In this document: piece after piece, positions 44,044 through 54,898 of the stretch
Numbering within the stretch: position 1 is the first letter of the stretch
Layout: every line of letters starts with the position of its first letter
NCBI GenBank assembly: GCA_025769875.1
Contig: JAGFNK010000182.1
Span: 1-64,000, forward strand
Direction: 5' to 3'
Length of the DNA: 64,000 nt
Source: Russula earlei
Taxonomy: Eukaryota; Basidiomycota; Agaricomycetes; Russulales; Russulaceae
Program-made: the position numbers and the translations under genes
The notes under the pieces: model-generated
The model's database searches: none
What the model was told of the DNA's origin: nothing
Seen by the model: the letters and a program-made list of their open reading frames with translations, nothing else

Positions 44044-44290
44044 TGTTGGACGTGCAGCCACCCGGTGGCGTGTGTACGGACAAAGCCGGACCGTACGTGT
44101 AAATATTCGAATTAGTTGTCGTTCGTTTTTTCCCTCAGTCTTTCACACACAAGACTGAGGTCAGTACCACACTCTCTTACTTCTTTTCTAGAACTAATAC
44201 TGTACATAGCAAAGCTTCCTTTAGGTTAGATCACTAACTAATACAGTCTTTCACACACAAGACTGAGCAAAGCTTCCTTTAGCTTCAACA
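44044..44290 (+). repeat. 5' LTR of element D (247 bp)
   Basis: The twin hairpins are cctcagtctt...aagactgagg (44133-44160) and cagtctt...aagactg (44244-44265), 111 bp apart, each with a cacacac-containing loop. Confidence 0.95.
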
Positions 44291-44363
44291 GATTATGAGA
44301 CCTGACAGCTACTAATTACATCAACATCCCAAATAAAGCTATCTTTTCCCATAACAAAGCAGA

Positions 44364-46991
44364 ATGAGTACCTCACCGTCAGTCGCACAGCCTTCAACCA
44401 TAAAAGGCACAAGTGCCCCCACAGTGGGAGCCGCGGGAAGAAACGGAAGGGGCAGAATTCAACGACCCGACGCGCCTACCCTTGAAGATGGCGAAGTCGA
44501 GTATGCTCAATGGAAAGGAGTTATGGAAGCTATCTTCCTAGCTACGGGACTGTTGGATATAGTAAAAGGAACTGAAAACAAACCAGACGAAAATGTAGAC
44601 CCCGTCGGCGCCGCGGATTGGACATCCAGGGATCGCGACGCCCACGCCCAAATCTTCATGACAGTCCGAGGGCACGCCCTCACCATAATACTTGGAATGG
44701 TGAACTCTAAAGAATGCTGGGACATTCTCGCTGAACGCTTCCAAGGAACGGGCGAGCATCAGGCCGCCCAATTATTGGGTGACCTGTTCCTAAAACCATT
44801 AACGGACACAGAACCAATGGCTCCCCAACTCGCGCACAAAGTACTAACCGCGCAAACACTTGCGACAATCGGATTCCCAATAAATCCGAAAGTCCTGGCC
44901 TTCATGATGATCTTAGCACTCCCGAAGACAATGCACACCTCTAAGAAGATCCTTTGTTCTACCCCTCTCGACAAGTTAAACACTACATACATATCGAGTC
45001 AAATCCTTATCGATGAGCGGGACACGATCCGCGAGTCGGGCGATACTACCGCACTGTACTTTGCCAAAGCGTCGAATAAAGGAAAGGGAAAGGAAAAGAA
45101 AAAAGACAAGGACAAGAAAAAGTGCACACATTGCAAACTAAAAGGACATGAAATAACGGAATGTTGGAAACTCCATGGGAAGCCAAATGAAAAGGCAAAA
45201 ATCGCGACCGTTAACGATAGTGCACCCGGGACACCGAGGTCCCAACCAACACAAATCACTAGCGCTGCGATTGCCAACGCTCCCATTCATGACAATGCTA
45301 TCCGTTTATACCATGCATCAGGGGGTGACTATGAATCAACCACCGTCCTCGCGCTTAAGACCCAGGACCTCCGGGAAGCTAATTTCTCAAATGACTGGAT
45401 CATAGACTCTGGGGCATCGCGCATCATGACCTCACACCGTGAATGGTTCAGTCAATACACTGTGCTTTCACGCCCCATACAAGTCATTCTTGGGGACAAC
45501 AGCTCCATCCCCGCAATTGGAGTCGGCCAGGTCAAAGTCCAAATGCGTGCCAACGGCGCGTGGACCACGGCATTGTTCCGAGACGTCCTGCACGTACCGG
45601 ACTTAAACGGAAACCTGCTCTCAGTTTCACACCTAGCACGGCGTGGAGCGCAAGTCCGTTTCGAAGGGCAAACATGTGGTATTTATGACCAAAACCAACT
45701 AGTCTGCGAGGGGTCCTTACATGGCACATTGTATGTCATGTCCATTAAATCCCCCAAATCCGAGTCCGTGCGCATAGCCATGCTGGACCGTTTCCCCGCA
45801 GAAGGCGAACAACCACACGAGTTCGCCCTCACCGCTCGCACTACCTCCTCCAAGGCCTCACTGGACCTTTGGCACCGTTGTCTCGGTCACTTAGACCCTA
45901 ACACGATAAACCGAATGCTAAAAAAGGGCATGGTGAAAGGAATGGAGATTGTGGGAAAAGGACTCACCACTGGGAAATGTATCCCTTGCCTCAAAGGGAA
46001 GCAAACCCGGGATGTAATCTTGAAGACGACCAGCACACGCGCCGACGTTGTGCTTGGCCGCGTCTTCTCGGACATCTGCGGAAAGATGCCCACTCAAACT
46101 CGCCAGGGTTTTGAATACTTCATCACTTGGACAGATGATATGTCTAGGAAAGTGTTCGTCAGAGGACTGAAGTACAAGTCCGATGCTCTAGCACACCTCC
46201 AGGCATTCACCGCGCGTGCAGAAGTCGAAACCAGGCGACGCCTAAAGATCCTTCGCTCGGATGGAGGGGGCGAATATACTGGAGGGGAATCTCAATCATA
46301 CCTAACCCAGAAAGGCATTCAGCTAGAACTCACCACCCCAGACACACCGGAACACAACGGCGTTGCAGAACGCATGAACCGGACCCTACTTGATAAGGTC
46401 CGGGCAATGCTTATCGATGCCAACCTTCCAGAGTCATTCTGGATCGACGCGCTCGAATATGCGGCCCTCATTCACAATGTCACGCCAACTCGCGCACTCG
46501 ACAACATGACCCCGGAAGAGGCATGGAGCGGGAACAAACCGAATGTCTCCCGACTCCGCGTTTTCGGCGCACAAGCCTTCGTCCACATCCCTAAGGACAA
46601 ACGCACCAAACTTGAGGCTAGGTCACTGGTGTGTACATTCCTCGGATATGCGCACCAAAGGAAGGCCTATAAATTAGTCCACCGCCCTACCCATCGCATC
46701 CTGGAGTCCCGCGATGTCGTATTTGATGAAGGGGGCCCCACACCACGCATCGAGTGTGTCACTCTCGAACACGACGACGCAGACGAAAGCGTTGACGATA
46801 TTGAGGGAGACGATAGTGATCCGGAGGGGGCGCGAGACGCGGAACTGGTCTCCGACACCGAACCGCAGGGCGCTGAGGAGCACGAGCCCCCACAACCCGC
46901 CATCAGGCGATCCACCCGTATCACGCGCGTGCCCACACGCGACGATGACCCTAAATTCAGTACCACAACTTATGGACAGCGAAAGCGATGA
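44364..46991 (+). CDS. Element D gag-protease-integrase (875 aa)
   Basis: Gag occupies residues ~1-250, followed by CCHC knuckle CTHCKLKGHEITEC (254-267), protease WIIDSGASRIMTS (DSG ~348), pre-integrase LWHRCLGHLD (~503) and the integrase core with SDICGKMP, TWTDDMSRK, LRSDGGGEYTG and NGVAERMNRTLLD. It ends at TGA 46989-46991, in the same frame as the reverse transcriptase part that resumes immediately after. The start ATG at 44364 lies 73 bp after the LTR. Confidence 0.93.
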   Translation: MSTSPSVAQPSTIKGTSAPTVGAAGRNGRGRIQRPDAPTLEDGEVEYAQWKGVMEAIFLATGLLDIVKGTENKPDENVDPVGAADWTSRDRDAHAQIFMTVRGHALTIILGMVNSKECWDILAERFQGTGEHQAAQLLGDLFLKPLTDTEPMAPQLAHKVLTAQTLATIGFPINPKVLAFMMILALPKTMHTSKKILCSTPLDKLNTTYISSQILIDERDTIRESGDTTALYFAKASNKGKGKEKKKDKDKKKCTHCKLKGHEITECWKLHGKPNEKAKIATVNDSAPGTPRSQPTQITSAAIANAPIHDNAIRLYHASGGDYESTTVLALKTQDLREANFSNDWIIDSGASRIMTSHREWFSQYTVLSRPIQVILGDNSSIPAIGVGQVKVQMRANGAWTTALFRDVLHVPDLNGNLLSVSHLARRGAQVRFEGQTCGIYDQNQLVCEGSLHGTLYVMSIKSPKSESVRIAMLDRFPAEGEQPHEFALTARTTSSKASLDLWHRCLGHLDPNTINRMLKKGMVKGMEIVGKGLTTGKCIPCLKGKQTRDVILKTTSTRADVVLGRVFSDICGKMPTQTRQGFEYFITWTDDMSRKVFVRGLKYKSDALAHLQAFTARAEVETRRRLKILRSDGGGEYTGGESQSYLTQKGIQLELTTPDTPEHNGVAERMNRTLLDKVRAMLIDANLPESFWIDALEYAALIHNVTPTRALDNMTPEEAWSGNKPNVSRLRVFGAQAFVHIPKDKRTKLEARSLVCTFLGYAHQRKAYKLVHRPTHRILESRDVVFDEGGPTPRIECVTLEHDDADESVDDIEGDDSDPEGARDAELVSDTEPQGAEEHEPPQPAIRRSTRITRVPTRDDDPKFSTTTYGQRKR

Positions 46992-48581
46992 AATGAACAA
47001 GGAAACTTGGCCCATACCGACATGGCCACAGACCCGAAATCATACGCTGAAGCCATGTCCCGCGCCGACGCGGCGGAATGGGAACTCGCGTGTGAAGATG
47101 AAAGACGCACCTTCGAAAATATGGGTGTCTTCGAAATCGTCCCGCGCCCAAAAAATCGAAAAGTAGTGGGCAGTAAATGGGTTTTCAAAATTAAACGAGG
47201 CCCAGACGGAAACATACTAAAATATAAAGCTCGCCTCGTCGCACAGGGCTTCACTCAAATCGAAGGCATTGACTTCGACGAGACGTTTGCGCCTGTAGCC
47301 AAAATGGCGTCCTTGCGTGCGATCCTTGCCATTGCCGCAGAAAACGATCTGGAGGTTCACCAGATGGATGTCAAATCAGCCTATCTAAATGGTGAACTGA
47401 AAGACGAAATATACATGGAACCACCCCCTGGATTCCATGTACCCAACGGCATGGCACTCCGTTTGCTAAAGGCCGTATATGGCACCAAGCAAGGAGGACG
47501 CGTCTGGTATGAGAATATCAGAGCGACGCTCGCCCACATGGGGTACACCCACACGGACGCGGATCACGCGGTCTTCATCCGAGAAACCCCGGGGAACTTA
47601 TCATTTATAGCTCTCTATGTCGACGACATTACTATGGCATCTGAAAGCCTAACTGCAATCGAGTCAGACAAAGAGGAACTAAAAAAACACTATGAGATGA
47701 CGGACCTAGGTAACATTACCTGGATCCTAGGCATCCATGTCACGCGCGATCGCCAGGAAGGCTGGATCGCACTCTCCCAAGAGAAATATGTTGAGGAAAT
47801 GCTGGAGTGCTTTGGGAAAGCAAACGTCAAACCCATCAGCACCCCAACACTCGCAAACGAACATCTATTAAAGGTGCACTCACCCGAGGTGGACGTCAAG
47901 TCCTATCAACACGTGGTCGGTGCAATAATGTACCTCATGCTGGGAACACGACCTGACCTCGCGTACACCGTCGCCGCACTTGGACGGCACGCCTCTTGCC
48001 CAGGAAATGAGCACCATCGTGCACTTGAACGCGCGATCCGGTATATCCGGGGAACGAGCGATCACCGCCTCATTTTCCAACGCGGACACAACACTCAGTC
48101 GACCTTGACTGGATATGTCGACGCGGACTGGGCCAGCGATGTGAACGATAGGAAGTCGACCTCGGGATTTGTCTTCATGTTGGCAGAAGGGGCCATAAGC
48201 TGGAGTTCTAAGAAACAAACGTCAGTGGCTCTCTCGAGCACGGAGGCGGAGTATATTGCGGCCGCGCATGCGGCAAAGGAAGCCATATGGCTGAGACGGC
48301 TACTCACCGAACTGGGACAAAACCTCCATCTCCCCACCACTCTCCACGTTGATAACCAATCCACCATGGCCATTGCCAAGAACCCAGAGTTTCATGATTG
48401 CACCAAGCACATTGAGGTGCGACACCACTTCCTGCGCCAAAAGGTCGACGCGCGAGAGATCGATCTTGCATACACCCCAACCGAGGATCAAGTTGCTGAT
48501 GTCTTGATGAAGGGACTCAGCAGGGAGAAACACGAGCGTTTCACGAAGGAAATGGGAGTGAACACACACCACCAGGGCTGA
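46992..48581 (+). CDS. Element D reverse transcriptase-RNase H
   Basis: This is the same frame as the upstream gag-integrase ORF, with no frameshift. The first in-frame ATG is at 47022. Reverse transcriptase motifs include SKWVFKIKRGPDG, YKARLVAQGFTQIEG, HQMDVKSAYLNGELKDEIYM and YVDD (about 47617-47628). RNase H carries GYVDADWASD, SWSSKKQTSVALSSTEAEYI and LHVDNQS. Expression would need TGA readthrough, reinitiation at the nearby ATG, or the TGA is a recent nonsense mutation. All domains look intact. Confidence 0.9.
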   Translation, partial: NEQGNLAHTDMATDPKSYAEAMSRADAAEWELACEDERRTFENMGVFEIVPRPKNRKVVGSKWVFKIKRGPDGNILKYKARLVAQGFTQIEGIDFDETFAPVAKMASLRAILAIAAENDLEVHQMDVKSAYLNGELKDEIYMEPPPGFHVPNGMALRLLKAVYGTKQGGRVWYENIRATLAHMGYTHTDADHAVFIRETPGNLSFIALYVDDITMASESLTAIESDKEELKKHYEMTDLGNITWILGIHVTRDRQEGWIALSQEKYVEEMLECFGKANVKPISTPTLANEHLLKVHSPEVDVKSYQHVVGAIMYLMLGTRPDLAYTVAALGRHASCPGNEHHRALERAIRYIRGTSDHRLIFQRGHNTQSTLTGYVDADWASDVNDRKSTSGFVFMLAEGAISWSSKKQTSVALSSTEAEYIAAAHAAKEAIWLRRLLTELGQNLHLPTTLHVDNQSTMAIAKNPEFHDCTKHIEVRHHFLRQKVDAREIDLAYTPTEDQVADVLMKGLSREKHERFTKEMGVNTHHQG

Positions 48582-48588
48582 GGGGGCG

Positions 48589-48835
48589 TGTTGGACGTGC
48601 AGCCACCCGGTGGCGTGTGTACGGACAAAGCCGGACTGTACGTGTAAATATTCGAATTAGTTGTCATTCGTTTTTTCCCTCAGTCTTTCACACACAAGAC
48701 TGAGGTCAGTACCACACTCTCTTACTTCTTTTCTAGAACTAATACTGTACATAGCAAAGCTTCCTTTAGGTTAGATCACTAACTAATACAGTCTTTCACA
48801 CACAAGACTGAGCAAAGCTTCCTTTAGCTTCAACA
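48589..48835 (+). repeat. 3' LTR of element D (247 bp)
   Basis: This matches the 5' LTR except for C-to-T and G-to-A at the sites corresponding to 44092 and 44121, both within CpG. Confidence 0.95.
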
Positions 48836-48840
48836 GGCAT

Positions 48841-49099
48841 TACATAACATGTGCCACTGTTAGTTCGCGTTCACGTTAGGTTCACAGCTAACAACCATTG
48901 GAGTGACAGCAACAGGAAACAATAACTCGTGCACCATTTTTCTTTTCACTGCCCGAGGTCATTGTTTTTGTTTACTATATGTTGCATTGCCCTCTGTGCA
49001 CGTCCATCCTTGTTTATCTTTCACGTATGTCCATTCAACTTGGAGGTAGGCCACTACATAACAATGGTTTCCCTTTCCATTTCCTGTGCATCCAAGGCC
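48841..49099. other. Ancestral spacer upstream of the kinase gene
   Basis: About 260 bp of non-repetitive sequence is left between elements D and E. Before D inserted, it lay directly upstream of the kinase start and probably held its promoter. Confidence 0.5.
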
Positions 49100-49104
49100 T
49101 TCGA

Positions 49105-49729
49105 TGGCGGTTTCGGGCCACCAGGGGCGCGTGCGGAGGAGCGCGAAAGTCCAACACGGCGTGTCCCCAGGATCATTTTTGATCCCTTAATTTTTTCCAC
49201 TCCCCTCAGGGGAAAAATACATTCTGCTGTGACTTCTCAGGCCTTGTATGACAAAACTGAAAATGTGCGAAAAGCAAGAACATTTCATATTGGCTCCACA
49301 ACTCTGTATCCAAGAAAAATGCAAATGCGTGACTCAATCACACGCTCACACCAAAACCAGAACAAGCGCATCAGCCACATAGAGAGGCAATGCGTTATTT
49401 CTGTTGAAGTCCAAAGTCCATCCACTATATGTTTTCATTACTGTTTTACTTCCATTCCCAACTCCAAAAAACTCCTATTTTTTTCCTTAAGTAACATACT
49501 TGTAAAACATATAAAGTAGCCTCTTATTGCCTGCAAATGTATAAAAATTTGTCATGTTCCTTGTTCTCGGAAGAAACCCCTTGCATGCACTCCAAAACAA
49601 AGTCCCCTCCTCGTGCTCTACCACTGCTCTGTGTCTTTACACCCATTCCTGACCCTGTGCCATGTCAACGGTCCATCGGCCTGTCTTGCCCACTCATGCG
49701 TTCCCACCGCCTGTGCCATATCTTCACCA
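49105..49729 (+). repeat. 5' LTR of element E (625 bp)
   Basis: The LTR starts tggcggtttcggg and ends cttcacca. It includes the ggatca...tgatcc inverted repeat near 49,168. I do not see the CAGT...ACTG twin hairpins of the other copia LTRs here. Confidence 0.92.
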
Positions 49730-49812
49730 GGTTATGGGCCCTGAAGTTGCCTATTGAAATATCAAAGTCAAATCAATTCACGCCTCACAAGAGAAAAGTC
49801 CAATAAGACAAG

Positions 49813-52800
49813 ATGGAAGATAACAGACTTCCAGTGGTCAAACTAGCCAGTGACGGATCAAATTGGGTATTGTACCGGGACTGTATGGTGTGGACTCTCC
49901 AAGTAAGGGCATGGAAGAACATTTAACCGAGGTATCGGTCACTCCAAGATATACTGTATCAACACAGGAGACATAAATGGAGTATCACCAGCAATGCGAT
50001 GGGCCAATGACGATGCCACAACCAAACAGATCATCGCTTTGTCAATATCAGACATAGCATTTGGCCAAATCAAGCATGCGACTGATGCAAAGGGAGTTTG
50101 GGATGCCCTAAAGGCACTGTATGAAAACCGATCTCAATCACTCCAACTGGATGCCATGCGGAAGCTCCAAACCACCAAATGTGATGAAGATGATGACATC
50201 CGCACACACTTTGATAAGATGCAAGATATGTGTGAGAAGATCACATCTATGGGCAAAATGATCAGAGATGATGAATACACGACAATCCTTATCTCCTCGC
50301 TTCCCCCATCTTATGATTATCTCATCTCATCTATGACCATGAGCACTGACATGAATAATGATGATGTCACGACTCAAATGGTTATCAAATACGTGTCCGA
50401 CGAATTCCAGAAATGCATTATATGCAAATCTATTGGTCTCCCCAATACACCGGATGAAGCATTTAGTGCTGTCACCAAAAAGAAGTCAAAATGCGACATT
50501 GAATGCTATAACTGCCATAAAAAGGGGCATACAAAAGCAGACTGCTGGGCCAAAGGAGGCGGAAAAGAGGGCCAAGGGACAAAGAAACGTTCACACACTC
50601 AAGACAACTTGGCTGCCGCAGTAGAGGAAAGTCAAGACATAGAGTCCTGGGCTATTATTGACTTGGGAACCGGAGCCAGCGCCAATATTGAAGAGATAAT
50701 GGTGAACGTGACTCAAAATGTCCCAATAGCAGAGGCTGAGCTGTATGACTCCGGGGCCTCATGGCATATCACTCCGTTCTGAGATAACTTCACGACATAT
50801 CAGACAATTCAGCCCCAGGCAATCATTGCAGCCGACAAACACCCCTTTTATGCGATAGGAATCAGCGACCTTCTAATTCAGGTACCGAACAGAAAAACTC
50901 ACACACCGATATTATTACAAAACACACTTCATGCACCCCAAATCGGATTCACCATCATATCGGTTAGCCGGATCGCTAATGCTGGATACAAAGTTTCCTT
51001 TACAGGAAATGCATGCCAAATTGAAAACCAAAAAGGGAAAGTTATCGGCAAAATCCCTGCAAGCCAAAATGGGCTATACAAAGTCGAGCACGCAAATGCA
51101 GCACAAGCCAAGCCCAAGCACATGGACATCCTCACGCTTCACAGAAGGCTCGGGCATATCTCAGCGGACGCGATCCACACGCTCATTTGGAAGAAGGCAG
51201 TCAACGGACTTCAATTAATAGATGACATCCCTTCATTCTTTTGCGACTTGTGTGAATACGCAAAATTGACATGTAAAGCAATCAAAAAGGAACGAGAAGC
51301 CCCGCTTGCTAAATCATTCGGAGATGAAATTCACTCTGATTTGTGGGGGCCTTCATCGCTCCAGACTATCACGAAGAACAAATACTATGTAACTTTCATG
51401 GATGACCACACGCGTTACACTAAGCTAGAGCTGCTCAAAACTAAGGATGAAACATTGCAAGCTTACAAAACTTTTGCAAACTGGGCACAAACGCAGCACA
51501 ATGTGTGCGTCAAGCGACTTCACTCCGACAGGGGAGGCGAATACACAGGAAAGAAATTCACAGATTTCTTACAGGAGCAAGGCACCGAGCGCCGCCTCAC
51601 AATGCATGACACACCTCAGCACAATGGCATTGCTGAATCACTAAACCGCTGCCTGCTCGAACAAACTCAAGCCATGCTCCACCAGTCAGGACTCCCCAAG
51701 TACCTGTGGGGTGAAGCAGTCCACCATGCCGTATGGCTGAAGAACCGAACTTCGACAAAAGCACTCGGTCATCACACCCCTTTCGAATGGCTCAACGGGT
51801 ACAGACCAGACTTGAGCAGTGTACCGGAATGGGGACAGCACATCTGGGTTCACTCGGATGCCAGATCAAAACTCGATGCTTGTGGTATCGAAGCGTGATG
51901 GGTAGGACATGATCATGAGAGCACACACACTCATCGCATCTATTGGCCAGAGAAATGCAAGGTGTCGGTGGAGAGAAATATAAAGTTCATACCCATGTCC
52001 ATCACTTTCCACCAGCCCATTGCACCTAGCCCCTCTGGCATCACACCACCTCAAATCAGCATTCAACCTCAACTGGTCACCCCACTTGCAGGTGCACCAG
52101 CAAGTCCAAGCCTCACGGCATGCACCTCAGAAGGCACACCAACATGGGCTGAAGAAGCGGAAACTGAAGGAGAGGGTGAGACAACGATGCCAGGCGGACT
52201 CGCCCTGACTCCACAAGCTACGATGCCGCCACAGGAGCAGTTGGAACCCAAAGACCTGTGGGAAGACGTACCCAATCAGTTGGTATTGGTCACACTGAAG
52301 AAGAAATCGCCCCCAGTTCCAAGGACACTGAGGAAGGTGAAATCACCAGTCCAGCCCATATGGAGATCGGAACACATTCTGAAACCATCTGACAAGATAA
52401 AATGCCTCCTCATTGGAGAAGGGACAACTGGTGCTGACACCAGCCGCAGAAAACCGAGAGGGGCGGCCAGACCCAGCATGGAGGAGGTGGTATTTGGGAC
52501 TGACACTAACACCAACGATTATGCATTTTACCCAGAGGCATCCAGCAATGCTCCCATTCATCCCATGGAAGATGCGGAAGGTGATCTGCGATCACTCAAG
52601 GAGGCGCAAGCGTGCAAGGACTGGCCAGAATGGAAAGCAGCCATGGACACTGAGATCATGACCCTGGAGCAAACTGGGACTTGGAGCACCATGCCACCCC
52701 CGTCCCACAAGAACATAGTGGGCTCAAAATGGGTCTTCTGCATCAAACGCAACGAAGACAGCACCACCAACAAGTACAAAGCACAACTCATCGCTCACAG

Positions 52801-54891
52801 ATTCATGCAGAGATTCGGAGTCAACTACCTCGACACATACTCCCCCATAGCCAAGTTCACAAGCCTTAGGTCGATTCTCGCCTTGGCAGCGCACAGCAAC
52901 TGGGACATTGAAACTTTCGACTTTACAGGTGCATACCTAAATGGCGAACTAGGCGACAATGAAGTCATCTACCTACAGCCTCCCCCGGGATATGAAATTG
53001 AGGGGGAGAACACAGTCAAGCGACTTCACAAGTCGCTCTATGGACTGAAACAGGCAGGGTGACAATGGTACAACACACTTGTGCACACCCTCACTGACCT
53101 CAGATTCCGCGTTAGCAGGGCAGATCCGGGAGTGTTCCACACCCATGTCGACAACCACCTCCTGATTCTCACCATCCATGTCAATGATTGCATACTCACA
53201 GGAAGCTCAAAAGAGCTAATCAGAAATTACAAAAACAAGCTGAATCAGAAGTATGCGCTGACTGATTTAGGGCCAATCCATTGGCTACTTGGAATCAAAG
53301 TCACACGCGACCAGGAGGCACGCACCATCGCACTCTCACAAGAATCTTACATCACCACCATCCTGGAGCACTTCGGACTCAAAGATGCGAAGAGCTATGC
53401 CACACCAATGACCCTGGGCATCACGCACAGCTGAAGCAACTGCCTGACTGACCCAGCCAAAGTTGATCAAATGAAGAGAATGCCATACTGAGAGGCGATC
53501 GGCAGCCTCATGTACGCTGCAGTGGTGACATGACCCGATATCGTTTTCACCATCTCCACTCTATCCCAGTTCCTTGAAAACCTGGGCATCGCTCATTGAT
53601 AGGCTACACAGTGTCAAGACACGTACTGCTGATCACTAAGGACTCAGGAGCAGGTGGGCAAGGGTCGGAACAGATGGTACGCGGCAAAGGCGGCGTTGAA
53701 CAGGAGGACGAGCCAAACAATGAGGAGGTACCAGATGGGGACTGGTAGGTGTTGCAGGAGGCAGAGGTGAAGAGCAGAGGCCAGTGCAGCGAGAAGGCTT
53801 TAAACAAGGCGGTCGTTGAAGAGGACCTTGGAGGCAAGGGGAATCTTTAAACTGAGCGGTCGCAGGGGAGTACCCAGGAAGATGAGAGTATCACAAATGG
53901 ACAGTCTGACGACTGCCATGCTTCATTGGGGCTTATATACAGTGTACAGGGTCGATTACAAAGAACTGGGACTATTCTAGACTCTTTGGTACCATCCAAT
54001 AGGACTACAGAGGCATAAACTTGCTTGTGTCAAGTTTCAGGCTTACTGAGCGTATTACTGATCATTGTGGAGTGATGACATCATTATGATGTCACTGTGG
54101 AGCGCTTAGTGAGCCTATGAGGTCACTGTGGAGTCATTCAGTCAGCCATGATGTCATTGGAGCCTTGATGACATCAGATGATTTATGCAACAGTTTCTAG
54201 GAGTTTGTGCTGCTGTTTCAGGTCCTTGGTGGCTGGGTGGCCATGTGGCTGCCACGCGATGATTACCCGATTAGGAAACGGGTGCCTGGTCGTATTATAG
54301 TGCCTTTGCAATAGCGATATCTTGTACCGCAGGAGGGATAGCCCAGAAAATGGAAGGGAGTCGGTAATGCAAAGTGAGAGAGGTCTCTCTTGAGTGAAAT
54401 AGGGCAATCTACGGCCAGGACCTGGCCTTGGTTCGTAACACACAGATGCGGATGGTGCCTCGCAAGAACACAGGTGCACCATATCCGGATATGCTTTCCT
54501 TATCAACGGAGGCGTCGTCTCTTGGAGCTCCCAAAAACAGGAGCTGGTCACACTATCAACTGCTGAGGCCGAATACGTCGCAGCAACACACGCCATGAAG
54601 GAGGCGATGTGGCTCCAGAAGCTCATCTTTGAGCTATTTCCTTTGCTCATCACCCCTACCACACTCTACTGCAACAACCAGGCAGTGCTCACACTCGCCA
54701 CCACAGATAACTATCACACGCGCACAAAACATATTGACTTGCGTTACCATTTTATTAGAGACACCATTGCCAAAGGCAAACTTAAGGTCTCATATTGCCC
54801 TACAGAAGACATGATGGCGGACATGATGACCAAACCACTTCCTAAGTGGAAGATGGGCTTTCATATCTCCTCCCTTGGGCTTCACGCTTGA
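49813..54891 (+). pseudogene. Element E gag-pol, inactivated by TGA codons and a solo LTR
   Basis: The start ATG is probably 49813, with a frame break before 49994. From 49994 to about 53,600 one frame runs without frameshift through gag, CCHC CYNCHKKGHTKADC, protease YDSGASWHI, pre-integrase LHRRLGHIS, integrase LHSDRGGEYTG, reverse transcriptase SKWVFCIKRNED and a HVND box (HVDD in F). It is interrupted by TGA at 50780, 51896, 53060, 53432, 53489 and 53531. A small deletion follows near 53,597, then the H insertion, and RNase H resumes (SWSSQKQELVTLSTAEAEYV) to the natural TGA at 54889. Confidence 0.92.
53612..54440 (-). repeat. Solo LTR H inserted in element E RNase H
   Basis: This 829-bp insert has TG...CA ends (tgtcaagacacg...ttcgtaaca) and the 5-bp duplication cacag (53607-53611 and 54441-54445). 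Removing it restores the RNase H reading YTDADG across the junction. On the minus strand it begins tgttacgaacc and holds a TATA box, gtatataagc, at 53931-53940. It encodes nothing, so it is a solo LTR, probably of a Ty3/gypsy-type element. Near 54,060-54,180 it has several tgacatca/tgatgtca motifs. Confidence 0.88.
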
Positions 54892-54898
54892 GGGGGAG

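Larger units (their letters stand above)
44044..48835 (+). mobile_element. Element D: young Ty1/copia retrotransposon with in-frame TGA
   Basis: The 247-bp LTRs (44044-44290 and 48589-48835) differ at two sites only, both CpG transitions. The target duplication is ggcat (44039-44043 and 48836-48840). The primer-binding site gattatgagacctg (44291-44304) resembles the anticodon arm of elongator Met tRNA. A ctgagggggcg tract precedes the 3' LTR. The coding region is one frame broken by a single TGA. Its 5' LTR starts 36 bp upstream of the kinase start codon. Confidence 0.97.
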
